64,000 nt of DNA from RHKX01 sp963745755 (lineage in GTDB: Bacteria > Actinomycetota > Thermoleophilia > Solirubrobacterales > 70-9), in contig CAVUYP010000001.1 of NCBI GenBank assembly GCA_963745755.1, positions 2,356,001 through 2,420,000 on the forward strand, given 5' to 3'. This document shows positions 28,802-38,245 of the stretch, piece by piece. Each line of letters opens with the position of its first letter. The stretch's first letter is position 1. The position numbers and the translations under genes were made by a program. The notes beneath the pieces were generated by a model. The model did not search any database and had not been told where the DNA came from. It saw nothing but the letters and a program-made list of their open reading frames with translations.

Positions 28802-31340
28802 GAGACCGGCTCCCGCTTGGTGACGACGAGCGCCGGCGGCGCGCTCTTCGCCCGCCTCGGCGCCGGCCTCCGGCGGCGCCGCCTCCGGCTCCGGCTCGGC
28901 GGCCGGGGAGACCGTGATCGTCGCGGCGCCGGCGAGCGCGCCGGCCGGATCGGTGGCGGTTCCGCGGGCGAGGAACGCGGTGCCGGCGAGCATCCGCTCG
29001 CGCAGCCCGACCGTCGCCAGCAGCGAGTGCCCGCCGCCGCTCACCTCGACCCGCTGGCCGTGCTCGACGCCGAGCCGCTCGGCGTCGGCGGGGTTGAGCT
29101 CGAGCGTCTGCACGGGGGCGAGGAATCGCAGCGCCGGGTTCTCGTCCGCCACGTAGTCGGCCCAGAGATCCCGGTAGGTGCCGAGCCGCAGGCCGTCTCC
29201 TGCGGGGGCGGCGGCCTCGTCGCCGGCCGGCAGCGCCGGGGCGTCGACGGCGAGCCCGTTGCGGGCCTGCCAGCGCAGTCCCATGCCGCCGATGTCGTCG
29301 ACCGAGATCCCCGCGTAGAACGGGACGTCGGCGGCGAGCGGCGTCGAAGACCTCGCCGGCGGTGCCGGTGCCGGGATCGTCGCCGAGTCGCGCCGAGAGC
29401 TCGATGAGCGCCTGCCAGATCGGCCGCACCGCGCCGGGATGCGGGACCGACGGGCGGACCCGCTGCAGGCGGCCGTCGGGATGGGTGACGGTGCCCTCCT
29501 TCTCGGCGTGGCTCTCGGCCGGCAGGTGGACGTCGGAGGCCTGCGCGGAAGCGCCGGCGAACATCGAGATGCTGAGCGTGAACTTCGCCGCCGACAGCGC
29601 CCGCTTCCAGCCCTCGGGATCGTCGAATTCGCGGACCGGGTCGACGTCGGCGAGGATCAGCGCCTCGATCTCGCCGGCCTCGAGGGCGGCGCGGATCTCG
29701 TCGGCTCGAGCGGCCGGCGACCGTCTCGCGGTAGCCGGGCCCGAACCGCTCGGCGCAGCCGACCTCGCGCAGGCCGCGGCCGTTGGCGGCGGCGGGGATC
29801 TCGTAGAGGCCGCCGCCGTCCATGCCGTCGAGTCCGAGCACGTCGGCGAGACCGAGCAGCGAGGCGGCGATCCGCTCGCGATCATCGCCGGCGAGCATCC
29901 CCTCGCCCCAGACGACGACGATCGGGCCGGCGTCGCGCAGGGCCTCGGCGAAGCCGGCGGCGCCGGCACCGGCTTCGCCGGAGCCGATCGCGGCGCGCAG
30001 GTCCTCGATGAAACCGTGCGCCTCGCCGGGGGCGTAGCGCTGTGCCTCCAGGCAGCCGCCGGAGTCGATCGCCGCGCCGCCGTCGAGAGCGGTCGGGCGC
30101 TCGCTGGCGACGAGCAGCTTGGCGCCGTTGCGGCGGACCGCCTTGCGGATCCGCAGCTCGAGGATCGGCATCTCGTGCATCGGGTCGCAGCCGAGGACGA
30201 GGATCGCGCCGGCGTCGTCGATCGTCGGCGGTTCCGACGGCGAGCTCGGGCGCGGCGAGGCGGGCGCGGGCGCCGCGGCTCAGCCCCGGCCGCGCCGTCG
30301 AGGTGACGTCGGCCGATCCGAGGGCGCCGCGAACGAGCCGCTGGATCAGCCAGCCCTCCTCGTTCGAGGTGCCGCCGCCGACGATCGCCGCGACCTTGCC
30401 GTTCGCGGCGCCGAGCCCGGCCGCGGCGCGGTCGAGGGCCTCCGCCCAGCTCGACGGCTCGAGGCCGCCGCCGGCGCGGACCTGCGGCGCCAGCGGCCGA
30501 TCCGGGCTCGAGAACATCTGGTAGCCGAAGCGGCCCTTGTCGCAGAGCCAGCCGTCGTCGACCTCGGCGTTGTCGCGGGCGAGGGCGCGGACGACCTTCT
30601 CGTCGCGGACCGTGAACTTGACGTTGCACTGGCTCGGGCAGAGCGTGCAGACGGATCCCGCGTCCTCGATGTCCCAGGGCCGCGCCCGGAACCGGTAGGC
30701 CTGCGAGGTCAGCGCGCCGACCGGGCAGAGCTCGATGATGTTGCCGTGGAACGGGCCGATGTAGGGGCGGTCCTCGTGGGTGCCGACGAAGGTCTTTGCA
30801 CCGCGCTCGAGCAGCTGCAGCTGCTCGTCCTCGGAGACCTCCTGGCTGAAGCGGACACAGCGGTAGCAGAGGATGCAGCGCTCGCGGTCGATCCGGATCA
30901 GCGGCGAGAGCGGGATCGGCTTCTGGAAGTGGCGCTTCGGGTCGGTGACGCGGCTCTTGCCGGGTCCCCAGCCCATCGCGATGTCCTGCAGCGGGCACTC
31001 GCCGCCCTTGTCGCAGACCGGGCAGTCGAGCGGGTGGTTGACGAGCAGGAACTCGACGACCGCGTTCTGGGCCTCCTTGACCCGGTCGGTCTGCGTGTAG
31101 ACGACCATGCCGTCGCGGACCGGGGTCGAGCAGGCGGTCTGCAGCTTCGGAATGCCCTCGATCTCGACCAGGCACATCCGGCAGGCGCCGACCGGGTCGC
31201 CGAGCTTCGGCTCGTAGCAGAAGACCGGGATCTCGACGTCGCCGTGCTTGGCGGCATCGACGAGCATCGTCCCCTCGGTTGCGGCGATCTCGACTCCGTC
31301 GACGACGATCGTGATCGGGTTCGCCGGCCTTGCGGCTCAC
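28795..31340 (-). CDS. nuoG: NADH-quinone oxidoreductase subunit G (five frameshifts)
   Basis: The large iron-sulfur subunit, about 846 residues after correction. The GTG at 31340 overlaps the nuoF stop by 4 nt (GTGA). Five extra bases at about 31322, 30238, 29706, 29339 and 28846 must be skipped, and the result is in frame from end to end. The [2Fe-2S] motif GDPVGACRMCLVEIEG, the CPVCDKGGECPLQD motif, the CILCYRCVRF motif and the N7-type CTLCPSQC...WLCDKG motif are all present. The C-terminal part is the molybdopterin-oxidoreductase-like domain. The last residues read TKREPVSW. The number of lesions in an otherwise perfect essential-type gene points to sequence error. Confidence 0.9.
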
Positions 31341-32663
31341 GCGCCGACTCCGGCGGGGGTCATCACCGCGGGCTCGACGTCGAGCGGGGCGGGGCCGGCC
31401 TCGCGGGCGCCGGCGATCGTCTCCTCGAACTCGGCCCGCCAGCGGCGCACCATCGAGCCGACCGGCATCGCCATCGCGTCGCCGAGGACGCACAGGCAGT
31501 GGCCGATGATGTTCTCCTGGACCGAGGCGACGATGTCGAGGTCCATCGGCGTCGCCTCGCCGCGGACGACGCGCTCGAGCATCTTCACGGTCCAGTTCGT
31601 GCCCTCGCGGCAGGGGCTGCACTTGCCGCACGACTCGTGCTGGTAGAAGCGCGCGGTGCGCAGCGCCATCTCCGGGATCGAGACCGAGTCGTCGGCGACG
31701 ATGATCGCGCCCGAGCCGAGCATCGAGCCGGCCTCGGCGAGCGCCTCGAACGAGTAGGGAAGGTCGAGCTCCTCGGGCCCGAGCACGGGGGCCGAGGAGC
31801 CGCCCGGGTACCACGCCTTGACCTCGCGACCCTCGGGCGGGCCGCCGGCGAGGCCGTAGATGATGTCGCGGGAGGGGATGCCGAGCTCGACCTCGTAGTT
31901 GCCGGGGCGGCTGCACGCAGCCGGAGACCGAGACGACCTTCGTGCCGGTCGACTGCTCGGTGCCGAAGCTCTTGAACCAGTCGGCGCCGTTGATTGACGA
32001 CGTGCGGGGTGTTCATCAGCGTCTCGACGTTGTTGATCAGCGTCGGGCCGCCGTAGAGGCCCTGGATGGCCGGGAACGGCGGCTTCAGGCGCGGGTTGCC
32101 GCGCTTGCCCTCGAGCGAGTCGAGCAGCGCCGTCTCCTCGCCGCAGATGTAGGCGCCGGCGCCGCGGTGGACGACGATGCTGACGTTGACGCCGGTGCCG
32201 AGGATGTCGTCGCCGAGGTAGCCGGCGGCGTAGGCCTCGGCGACGGCGGCGTCGAGGCGGTCGGCGATCTCGGCGTACTCGCCGCGGATGTAGATGAACG
32301 CACGGGTCGCCCCGGCCGCCATCGCGCCGATCGCGACGCCCTCGATCAGGCCGTGCGGGTTCTTGAACATCAGCTCGCGGTCCTTGAACGTGCCGGGCTC
32401 GGACTCGTCGGCGTTGCAGCAGAGGTACTTGTCCATGTCTCCGTGTGGCAGGAAGCTCGCCTTCTTGCCCATCGAGAAGCCGGCGCCGCCGCGGCCGCGC
32501 AGGCCCGAGTCCTCGAGCTCGGTGACGAGGTCGCCGGGCTCGATCTCCTTGAACGCGCGCCGCAGCGCCCGTGTAGCCGCCGAGTCGCTCGTAGGTCGCG
32601 ATCGTGCAATCCGGGCTCGTCGATGTGCCGGAACAGGACCCTTGTCTCGAGCCCCTCAGACAC
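31337..32663 (-). CDS. nuoF: NADH-quinone oxidoreductase subunit F (four frameshifts)
   Basis: The NADH-binding flavoprotein, about 440 residues after correction. The GTG at 32663 has a GGGAGAAC site. Extra bases at about 32606, 32566, 31992 and 31910 break the frame; skipping them gives TIATYERLGGYTG, LRRAFKEIEPGDL, NGADWFKSFGTEQSTG and RPGNYEVELGIPS. The FMN/NADH site GRGGAGFSMGKKASF, the NADESEPGTFKDRELM motif and the N3 cluster motif ESCGKCSPCREG plus GHCLC are intact. It works with NuoE and NuoG as the NADH-dehydrogenase module. Confidence 0.9.
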
Positions 32664-32854
32664 GCTGTTCTCCCGACGGCAGCACCCCGCGAAACCTACC
32701 GGAAGCGGGCCTTCGCACCACTTGATGCGGATCGGCGCAAATCGGCGGCGGCAGGGGCGAAGCGCGCCCCGATGTCGGTGGCGAGCCCGGCGCGGTCGCG
32801 GGTCGGTCGCCGGTGCGTGACCGCGCCGCCGAATTCGCGCCGGGAGGCCGGCTC

Positions 32855-33662
32855 TCAGCCGGCGCCGGCGACCCGCGGGTCGGGCTTGCCGTCGTCGGGG
32901 CCGCCGGCGAGCGGCCGGTCGGCCATCGCCCGCTCGGGGAGGACGTCGGTCCCGGAGCGCAGCGCGGCGACGGCGGCGCGGGCGTCGTCGTCGTCGAGCG
33001 GGCCGTAGTAGCGCTCGTCGATCGAGGCCATCGGCGCGAGGTCGCAGGCGCCGAGGCATTCGAAGCCGCTGACGTAGACCTCGCCGTCGGGGGAGACGGC
33101 GCCGCCGTGGCCGGCGGCGTGCCGGTCGGTGCCGGTCGCCTCGCAGAACGAACCGAGCAGGTCGTCGCCGCCGCGCATCCAGCAGGAGATGTTCGTGCAG
33201 ACGAGGACCCGGTGGCGGCCGGCGGGCTCGAGATGGAAGAGGTCGTAGAAGCTGGCAACCGACTCCAGGTAGGCGGCGGTGACGCCCATCACCGCGGCGC
33301 CCTGGCGGATGCCCTCGGGCGTGCACCAGCCGTAGCGCCGCTGGATCGCGAACAGGGTCGGGATCGATGCCGAGCGCTTCTCCGGGTAGCGCGACATGAT
33401 CTCCTCGATCTCCGCCCGCAGTTCGTCGGGTACGCCGGCCTCGTGGCCCTCGGGCACCTGGACGGCGGCGCTGTCGGCGACGCCCGGGTGGGCGGCGGCC
33501 TCGGCGGTGCCGGCGCCGGCACCGCCGCCGGCGATCTCGTCGCCGGCCTGCGCGGGCTCGCCGGAGCCCGGCTTGCTCTCGGAATCGGGGGCCGGCGGCT
33601 CGCCCAGATCCGCCCGGCGCCTGATCGCGCTCCTCGGCGTCGCTGGGCGTCTGCTCGTCCAT
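32855..33662 (-). CDS. nuoE: NADH-quinone oxidoreductase subunit E with long N-terminal extension (one frameshift)
   Basis: A thioredoxin-like [2Fe-2S] subunit. The ATG at 33662 shares its A with the nuoD stop. An extra base at about 33611 (GGC-G-GAT) must be skipped, giving 268 residues, whereas NuoE is usually 160-200. The conserved domain begins near residue 75 (PDELRAEIEEIMSRYPEKRSA). The cluster ligands are in CTNISC and CLGAC. The first 70 residues are acidic, Pro/Ala/Gly-rich and probably disordered. A shorter protein starting at 33457 (MPEGHEAGV) would also hold the whole domain. A 191-nt gap with no gene separates it from nuoF. Confidence 0.86.
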
Positions 33663-34974
33663 CACCGGTCGATGCCGCCGAGGATCGGATCGAGCATCGC
33701 GAGGTTGGCGATCAGGTCGGCGACGTAGCCGCCGACGCACATCTCCCGCAGCGCCTGCAGGTTGACGAACGAGGGGTCGCGCATGTGCACCCGCACCGGC
33801 TTCGCCGAACCGTCGGCGACGAGGAAGACCCGTACTCGCCGCGCGGGCCCTCGATCGGAAAGTAGACCTCGCCCGGCGGGACGCGGAAGCCCTCGGTGAC
33901 GAGCTTGAAGTGGTGGATCAGCGCCTCCATCGAGGTGCCGAGCTCGTGGCGCGGCGGCAGCACGACCTTGCGATCGTCGGCCACCCACGGGCCCTCGGGC
34001 AGCCCGTCGATCGCCTGCTCGATGATCCGCACCGACTCGCGCATCTCGTTGAGGCGGACCCGGTAGCGGTCGTAGTTGTCGCCGATCGTCCCGACCGGGA
34101 CCTTGAAGTCGAAGTCGGAGTAGGGCAGGTAGTCGCTGACCTTGCGGAGGTCCCAGGGCTCGCCGGATGCCCGCAGCAGCGGGCCGGTCACGCCGAGCTC
34201 GAGCAGCCGCTCGCGGGAGACGATGCCGACGTTCTTGGTCCGCTGCAGGAAGATCTCGTTGCGGTCGAGCAGCGCCGCGTACTGGTCGATCCGCTCCGGC
34301 ATGTCGGCGCAGAAGGCCCGCACGCGCTCGGCGAAGCCGACCGGGATGTCCTCGGCGACGCCGCCGACCTGGAAGTAGCGCGTGTGCATCCGCTGACCGG
34401 CCGACATCTCGAACAGGTCGAGGATCTTGTCGCGCTCTCGGAAGCAGTACCAGAACATCGAGATCGCCCCGAGGTCGAGCGCCGTAGTGCCGAGCCCGAC
34501 CAGATGCGAGTGGATCCTGTTCAGCTCCATGTGGAGGATCCGCAGGTAGGCGGCGCGGGGCGGGATCTCGAGCTCGAGCAGCTGCTCGGTCGCTCCGCAG
34601 AACGCCTCCATGTTGAAGAAGTAGGAGAGGTAGTCCATCCGCTCGATGAACGGGATCACCTTCCAGTAGCTGTGCTGCTCGCAGGACTTCTCGATGCCGG
34701 TGTGGACGTAGCCCATCACCGGCTTCAGGTCGCGGACCACCTCGCCCTCGAGGCTGACGAGCAGCCGCAGCACCCCGTGGGTCGCCGGGTGGTGCGGCCC
34801 CATGTTGATCGTGAACAGCTCCTCCTCGCGCTCGATCGAGGTCCGCTCGATCGGGGAGGTGCCGATCACCTGCGCCTCGGTCCGGCCGATCGCGTCGCGG
34901 CCCATCTGCTCCGGGGTCCGGATGGTGTCGGCGTAATCGGGCGTCCGTGTCGTCGGGTTCATCGTCTCGCTCAC
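33662..34974 (-). CDS. nuoD: NADH-quinone oxidoreductase subunit D (one frameshift)
   Basis: The quinone-site subunit of the peripheral arm, about 437 residues after correction. The motif HHPATHGVLRLLVSLEGE and the Tyr/His pair region are intact, as is AYLRILHMELNRIHSHL. Near the end the frame is lost at about 33830; here one base must be added (TAC-GGn-GTC), restoring GEYGVFLVADGSAKPVRVH and the end MLDPILGGIDR. It is the only missing base among the frame breaks in this window. The ATG at 34974 overlaps the nuoC stop by 4 nt. Confidence 0.91.
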
Positions 34975-35501
34975 TTCGTCCAGCCGGGGGTCGTGTCCTC
35001 GGTGTTGGTGAAGATCACCGGATCGCCGCCGACCGGGAAGTCGCGGCGCTGCGGCCAGCCGACGTAGTCCTCCGGCATCAGGATCCGGCGCAGGTCCGGG
35101 TGGCCGCGGAAGACGATCCCGAAGAAGTCGTGGACCTCGCGCTCCTGGAAGTCGGCGGTCGCGAACAGCTCGACGACCGAGTCGAGCTCGGGCAGCCCGC
35201 CGTCGTCGCGGTCGGCGAGCAGCGCCTTGACCCGGAGCCGCTCGACCCGCGGCATGTTGAGCAGCTCGTAATGGACGGCGAAGCGCGGCTCGGCGGGCAG
35301 GTAGTCGGCGCCGTGGACGCTGGCGAGGAACCGGTACTCGTGGACGGGGGCGTCCCTCAGGTAGGCGATCACCTCGCGGATCTGCTCGGGATCGGCGAGC
35401 AGCGCGGCCTGGCCGTGCTCGAAGGTCGTGCCGACGATCGCGCCCTCGTGGCGCTCGTTGATCTCGTGGGCGATCAGCTCCAGCCCCGGTGCGTCAGGCA
35501 T
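34971..35501 (-). CDS. nuoC: NADH-quinone oxidoreductase subunit C
   Basis: A 176-residue peripheral subunit. The signature FQEREVHDFFGIVFRGHPDL followed by RILMPEDYVGWPQRRDFP is complete. It is a separate gene, not fused to nuoD as in enterobacteria. It overlaps nuoB by 8 nt and nuoD by 4 nt, which indicates coupled translation. Confidence 0.95.
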   Translation of the reverse strand: MPDAPGLELIAHEINERHEGAIVGTTFEHGQAALLADPEQIREVIAYLRDAPVHEYRFLASVHGADYLPAEPRFAVHYELLNMPRVERLRVKALLADRDDGGLPELDSVVELFATADFQEREVHDFFGIVFRGHPDLRRILMPEDYVGWPQRRDFPVGGDPVIFTNTEDTTPGWTK

Positions 35502-36351
35502 CGGTCCTCCATCCGGCCGGCGGCCGCGACGTCGTCACGCGCTCGTCGTCGGCCGCCTCCTCGTAGGCGTCGTGAGCCTCGTGGCCGCTCAGCTCCGGGT
35601 GGTCGATCGGGGCGTTCAGCTCGGCCTCGGTCGGCGGCGGGCCGTGGCCCTCGACGATCCCGGCGGCGGGCGCCGCTCCGACTCGCTCGACCGGGAGTGG
35701 GCCGGCCTTCCAGGGCCGTTCGTCCTCCTCGGTGCCGTAGGCCTCGTAGCGCTCGCGCCAGCCGAGGTCGGGGTCGCCGAAGATCTTCCGCTGCAGCTTC
35801 AGGATCCCGTACATCAGCGCCTCCGGACGGGGCGGGCAGCCGGGGATGTGGATGTCGACGGGGAGGAACTTGTCGGCGCCCTGGACGACCGCGTAGTTGG
35901 CGAACATGCCGCCCGAGGAGGAGCAGGCGCCCATCGACAGCACCCACTTCGGCTCCAGCATCTGGTCGTAGATGCGGCGGATGACCGGGACCATCTTGAT
36001 CGACACCCGGCCGGAGAGGATCAGCATGTCGGCCTGCCGCGGCGAGGCGCGGAACACCTCGGAGCCGAATCGCGCCGTGTCGTAGCGGGCCGAGACCATC
36101 GACATCATCTCGATCGCGCAGCAGGCGAGGCCGAAGGTCGCCGGGAACAGCGAGTTGCCGCGGGCCCAGTTCTGGGCCCGCTCGAGCGTCGTCGTCATCA
36201 CTCGCGACTCGACGTACTCGTCGAGGTCGGCGCCCTCGAGATCGCCGCGCAGCATGTCGCGTGCCTTCATCTGCCGGACCCGCAGCTCCGCCGGGGAGCG
36301 CGGCTGATCGAGCGGGCTGAGCCCGCGCAGCTTCGTCCGCTCTACGTCCAC
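35494..36351 (-). CDS. nuoB: NADH-quinone oxidoreductase subunit B with C-terminal extension
   Basis: A subunit carrying the terminal [4Fe-4S] cluster N2. It has 285 residues, longer than the usual 160-220. The ligands are in FGLACCAIEMM, GACSSSGGMF and HIPGCPPRPEAL. The core spans about residues 50-205. After GDPDLGWRERYEAYG a further 75 residues follow that are acidic and proline-rich (PPPTEAELNAPIDHPELSG). The N-terminal 50 residues are also extra. Extensions on NuoB and NuoE in the same complex could pack together, but this is speculation. The ATG is at 36351, 19 nt after nuoA. Confidence 0.94.
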   Translation of the reverse strand: MDVERTKLRGLSPLDQPRSPAELRVRQMKARDMLRGDLEGADLDEYVESRVMTTTLERAQNWARGNSLFPATFGLACCAIEMMSMVSARYDTARFGSEVFRASPRQADMLILSGRVSIKMVPVIRRIYDQMLEPKWVLSMGACSSSGGMFANYAVVQGADKFLPVDIHIPGCPPRPEALMYGILKLQRKIFGDPDLGWRERYEAYGTEEDERPWKAGPLPVERVGAAPAAGIVEGHGPPPTEAELNAPIDHPELSGHEAHDAYEEAADDERVTTSRPPAGWRTDA

Positions 36352-36370
36352 GCCTGCACCGCCTCGCAGC

Positions 36371-36730
36371 TCATCGCCAGTTCAGCGCGCCGCGGCGCCA
36401 GACGTAGACGAAGCCGACCAGCAGCAGGAAGACGAAGAGGAGGATCTCGGCGAGCACGAAGACGCTGTTGGAGGCGTTGAGGAGGACGCCGACCGGATAC
36501 AGGAAGACGACCTCGATGTCGAAGAGGATGAACAGCATCGCGACCATGTAGAAGCTGATCCCGAAGCGGAAGGTGCGTGTCACCTCGGTCGGCAGGCCGC
36601 ACTCGTAGGGCTCGCTCTTGACCCGGTTCGGGCGGCTCGGGCCGAGGACGTGGTTGAGCGCCGTGAAGGCGCTGCCGACGATGATGCCGAGCGAAACGAA
36701 GACGATTACCGGTAGATAGCTCTGAAGCAC
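36371..36730 (-). CDS. nuoA: NADH-quinone oxidoreductase subunit A
   Basis: A 119-residue, three-helix membrane subunit that opens the nuoA-I block. The GTG at 36730 has an AAAGGATC ribosome site. The conserved loop YECGLPT and the helix FDIEVVFLYPVGVLL are present. The C-terminal helix ends in VYVWRRGALNW. Confidence 0.95.
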   Translation of the reverse strand: MLQSYLPVIVFVSLGIIVGSAFTALNHVLGPSRPNRVKSEPYECGLPTEVTRTFRFGISFYMVAMLFILFDIEVVFLYPVGVLLNASNSVFVLAEILLFVFLLLVGFVYVWRRGALNWR

Positions 36731-36763
36731 TCTGATCCTTTCGGCGCTGCCTGGCCGGCGATC

Positions 36764-36771
36764 AATCTATA
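36764..36771 (-). promoter_or_regulatory. Putative -10 region for the nuoA-I operon
   Basis: TATAGATT on the minus strand ends 33 nt before the nuoA GTG. It contains both TATAGA and TAGATT as possible hexamers. No clear -35 box was seen. Confidence 0.4.
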
Positions 36772-36829
36772 CCCCGCCGGCGCCGCCCATCATGACAGCG
36801 ACGGCCGCCCTGCTATCAACTCCCCCGCG

Positions 36830-37261
36830 ATGCTCGAGATCCACCTGATCACCGGGATCACCGTCCTGGTCGCAAACCTCGTCGCCGGCGTCTGGGGCGG
36901 TGCCTCCTGGTACCTGCGCCGGCCCTCGGTCGGCTTCTGGTACGTGCTCCGTTTCGCGCAGGTCTCGGTCGTCGTCCAGGCCGGCCTCGGCGCGCTGCTC
37001 ACGCTCGACGGCCGCGAGGCTCCCGACGGCCTCCACTACGTCTACGGACTGCTGCCGATCCTCGTCGCCCTGCTCGGCGAGGGTGCTCGCGTCGTCGCCT
37101 CCGACCACGAGCTCGAGGGGCTCGACTTCGACTCGCTCCCCCGCGACCGCCAGCGTGCCGTCGCCGCGGCGATCTCACGCCGCGAGACCGGGATCATGGC
37201 CGTCTCGGCGCTGGTCATCTTCGGCCTCGCGCTGCGGGCGGCGTTCACGTCGCCGCTCTGA
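36830..37261 (+). CDS. Hypothetical small integral membrane protein
   Basis: A 143-residue protein that I do not recognise. It has four hydrophobic segments, at about residues 3-25, 36-58, 70-85 and 120-138, with short polar loops. The loop after helix 3 is acidic (DHELEGLDFDSLPRDR). It is divergent from nuoA, with a 99-bp shared intergenic region and no clear Shine-Dalgarno sequence. Proximity to respiratory genes and a cytochrome c could mean a membrane-energy role, but nothing in the sequence proves it. Confidence 0.7.
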   Translation: MLEIHLITGITVLVANLVAGVWGGASWYLRRPSVGFWYVLRFAQVSVVVQAGLGALLTLDGREAPDGLHYVYGLLPILVALLGEGARVVASDHELEGLDFDSLPRDRQRAVAAAISRRETGIMAVSALVIFGLALRAAFTSPL

Positions 37262-37275
37262 TCGCCGATCGCGCG

Positions 37276-37782
37276 CTACTCGAGCGACCGGTACTCGCCG
37301 GCGTGGAACAGCAGCGGGTCGCCGTCGCGCTCGGCGACCGCCAGCACCTCGCCGGTGACGATCACGTGGTCGCCGCCGGAGATCACGTCGCGGAGCTCGC
37401 AGCCGATCCAAACGATCGACGCGTCGAGGGCCGGAATGCCCTGGCGCTCGCTCCAGCCGACCCCCTGCCACTTCTCCTCTACGGGGAGCTTGCGGGCAAA
37501 GCGCCGCGCCAGCTCGGCGGCGCCCGCCTCGAGGACGTTGACGCCGAACCGCCCCGCTCCCTCGAGCGCCCGCAGCGTCCGCGAACCGCGGTCGACGCAG
37601 GCCAGCATCAGCGGCGGATCGAGCGAAAGCGAGCTGACCGCGTTCGCCGCCAGGCCGGCCGGCCCGGCGTCGGTCAGGGCGGTGATCACGGTGACGCCGG
37701 TCGGGAACCGCGACATCGCATCGCGGAGCAGCCGCCCCGTCGGGGCGGTGTTATCGGTTTCGGCTCGGTCCGGCGCTGCCAT
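37276..37782 (-). CDS. Flavin reductase-like FMN-binding protein
   Basis: A 168-residue split-barrel protein of the flavin reductase (DIM6/NTAB) family. FPTGVTVITAL and the GLAANAVSSLSLDPPLMLACVD segment are the FMN-binding hallmarks; GEVLAVAERDGDPLLFHAGEYRSL is the usual end. Such enzymes supply reduced FMN or FAD to a partner monooxygenase, but no oxygenase gene is adjacent. The start is the ATG at 37782 with an AGGACG site. It is divergent from the cytochrome c gene with only 30 bp between starts. Confidence 0.87.
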   Translation of the reverse strand: MAAPDRAETDNTAPTGRLLRDAMSRFPTGVTVITALTDAGPAGLAANAVSSLSLDPPLMLACVDRGSRTLRALEGAGRFGVNVLEAGAAELARRFARKLPVEEKWQGVGWSERQGIPALDASIVWIGCELRDVISGGDHVIVTGEVLAVAERDGDPLLFHAGEYRSLE

Positions 37783-37794
37783 GCGTCCTGCTGA

Positions 37795-37804
37795 AAAGTA
37801 TGAT
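37795..37804. promoter_or_regulatory. Overlapping divergent -10 boxes (cytochrome c / flavin reductase)
   Basis: TATGAT (37799-37804, plus strand) is a near-consensus -10 box ending 8 nt before the cytochrome c GTG, which has no Shine-Dalgarno sequence. On the minus strand TACTTT (37800-37795) lies 12 nt before the flavin reductase ATG. The two boxes share bases, so the promoters probably exclude each other. Confidence 0.5.
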
Positions 37805-37812
37805 GGCGCCCC

Positions 37813-38241
37813 GTGCGCCGACTTCTCATCCTAATCCCGATCGCCGCCGCCGCCGTGGCGCTGGCCGCCTGCGGCACCGAGGACGTCTCGGTGACCAGCG
37901 CCGACGCCGAGCAGGGCGCCCAGCTCTTCGCCGAGCACTGCGGCGGCTGCCACACGCTTTCGGCGGCCGGCACCGAGGGTTCCGGCAATCGCTCGCTGCG
38001 CGTCCAGGGGCCGAACCTCGACCAGCGCCACGTCTCCTACGAAGACGCCCTCTACGCGATGCACAACGGCGGCGCCTCGGGCGCGGTGATGCCGCAGAAC
38101 ATCCTCGTCGGCGCCGACGCCGACGCGGTCGCCCGGTTCATCGACCAGTACTCGGGCACCCAGGTGGAGGATTCGCCGCGCCCGTCGGCGGATTCCGGCA
38201 CGAGCTCCGGCAGCTCGTCAGGCTCGAGCGACCAGTCCTAG
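37813..38241 (+). CDS. Cytochrome c lipoprotein
   Basis: A 142-residue exported c-type cytochrome. The signal peptide ends in the lipobox ALAAC. The heme site is CGGCH, and the distal Met is probably the one in GAVMPQNIL. The compact mono-heme domain spans residues 33-118, and the last 25 residues are a Ser/Gly linker. It would act on the outer face of the cytoplasmic membrane as an electron carrier, perhaps to a cytochrome oxidase; the heme A synthase gene is 9 kb away. It has a GTG start and a leaderless-type promoter. Confidence 0.87.
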   Translation: MRRLLILIPIAAAAVALAACGTEDVSVTSADAEQGAQLFAEHCGGCHTLSAAGTEGSGNRSLRVQGPNLDQRHVSYEDALYAMHNGGASGAVMPQNILVGADADAVARFIDQYSGTQVEDSPRPSADSGTSSGSSSGSSDQS

Positions 38242-38245
38242 GCCG

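Noticed and set aside
28795..33662. Programmed ribosomal frameshifting in the nuo genes
   Set aside because: The breaks lack a shared slippery site, most need skipping of one base, and up to five occur per gene. Sequence error is far simpler.
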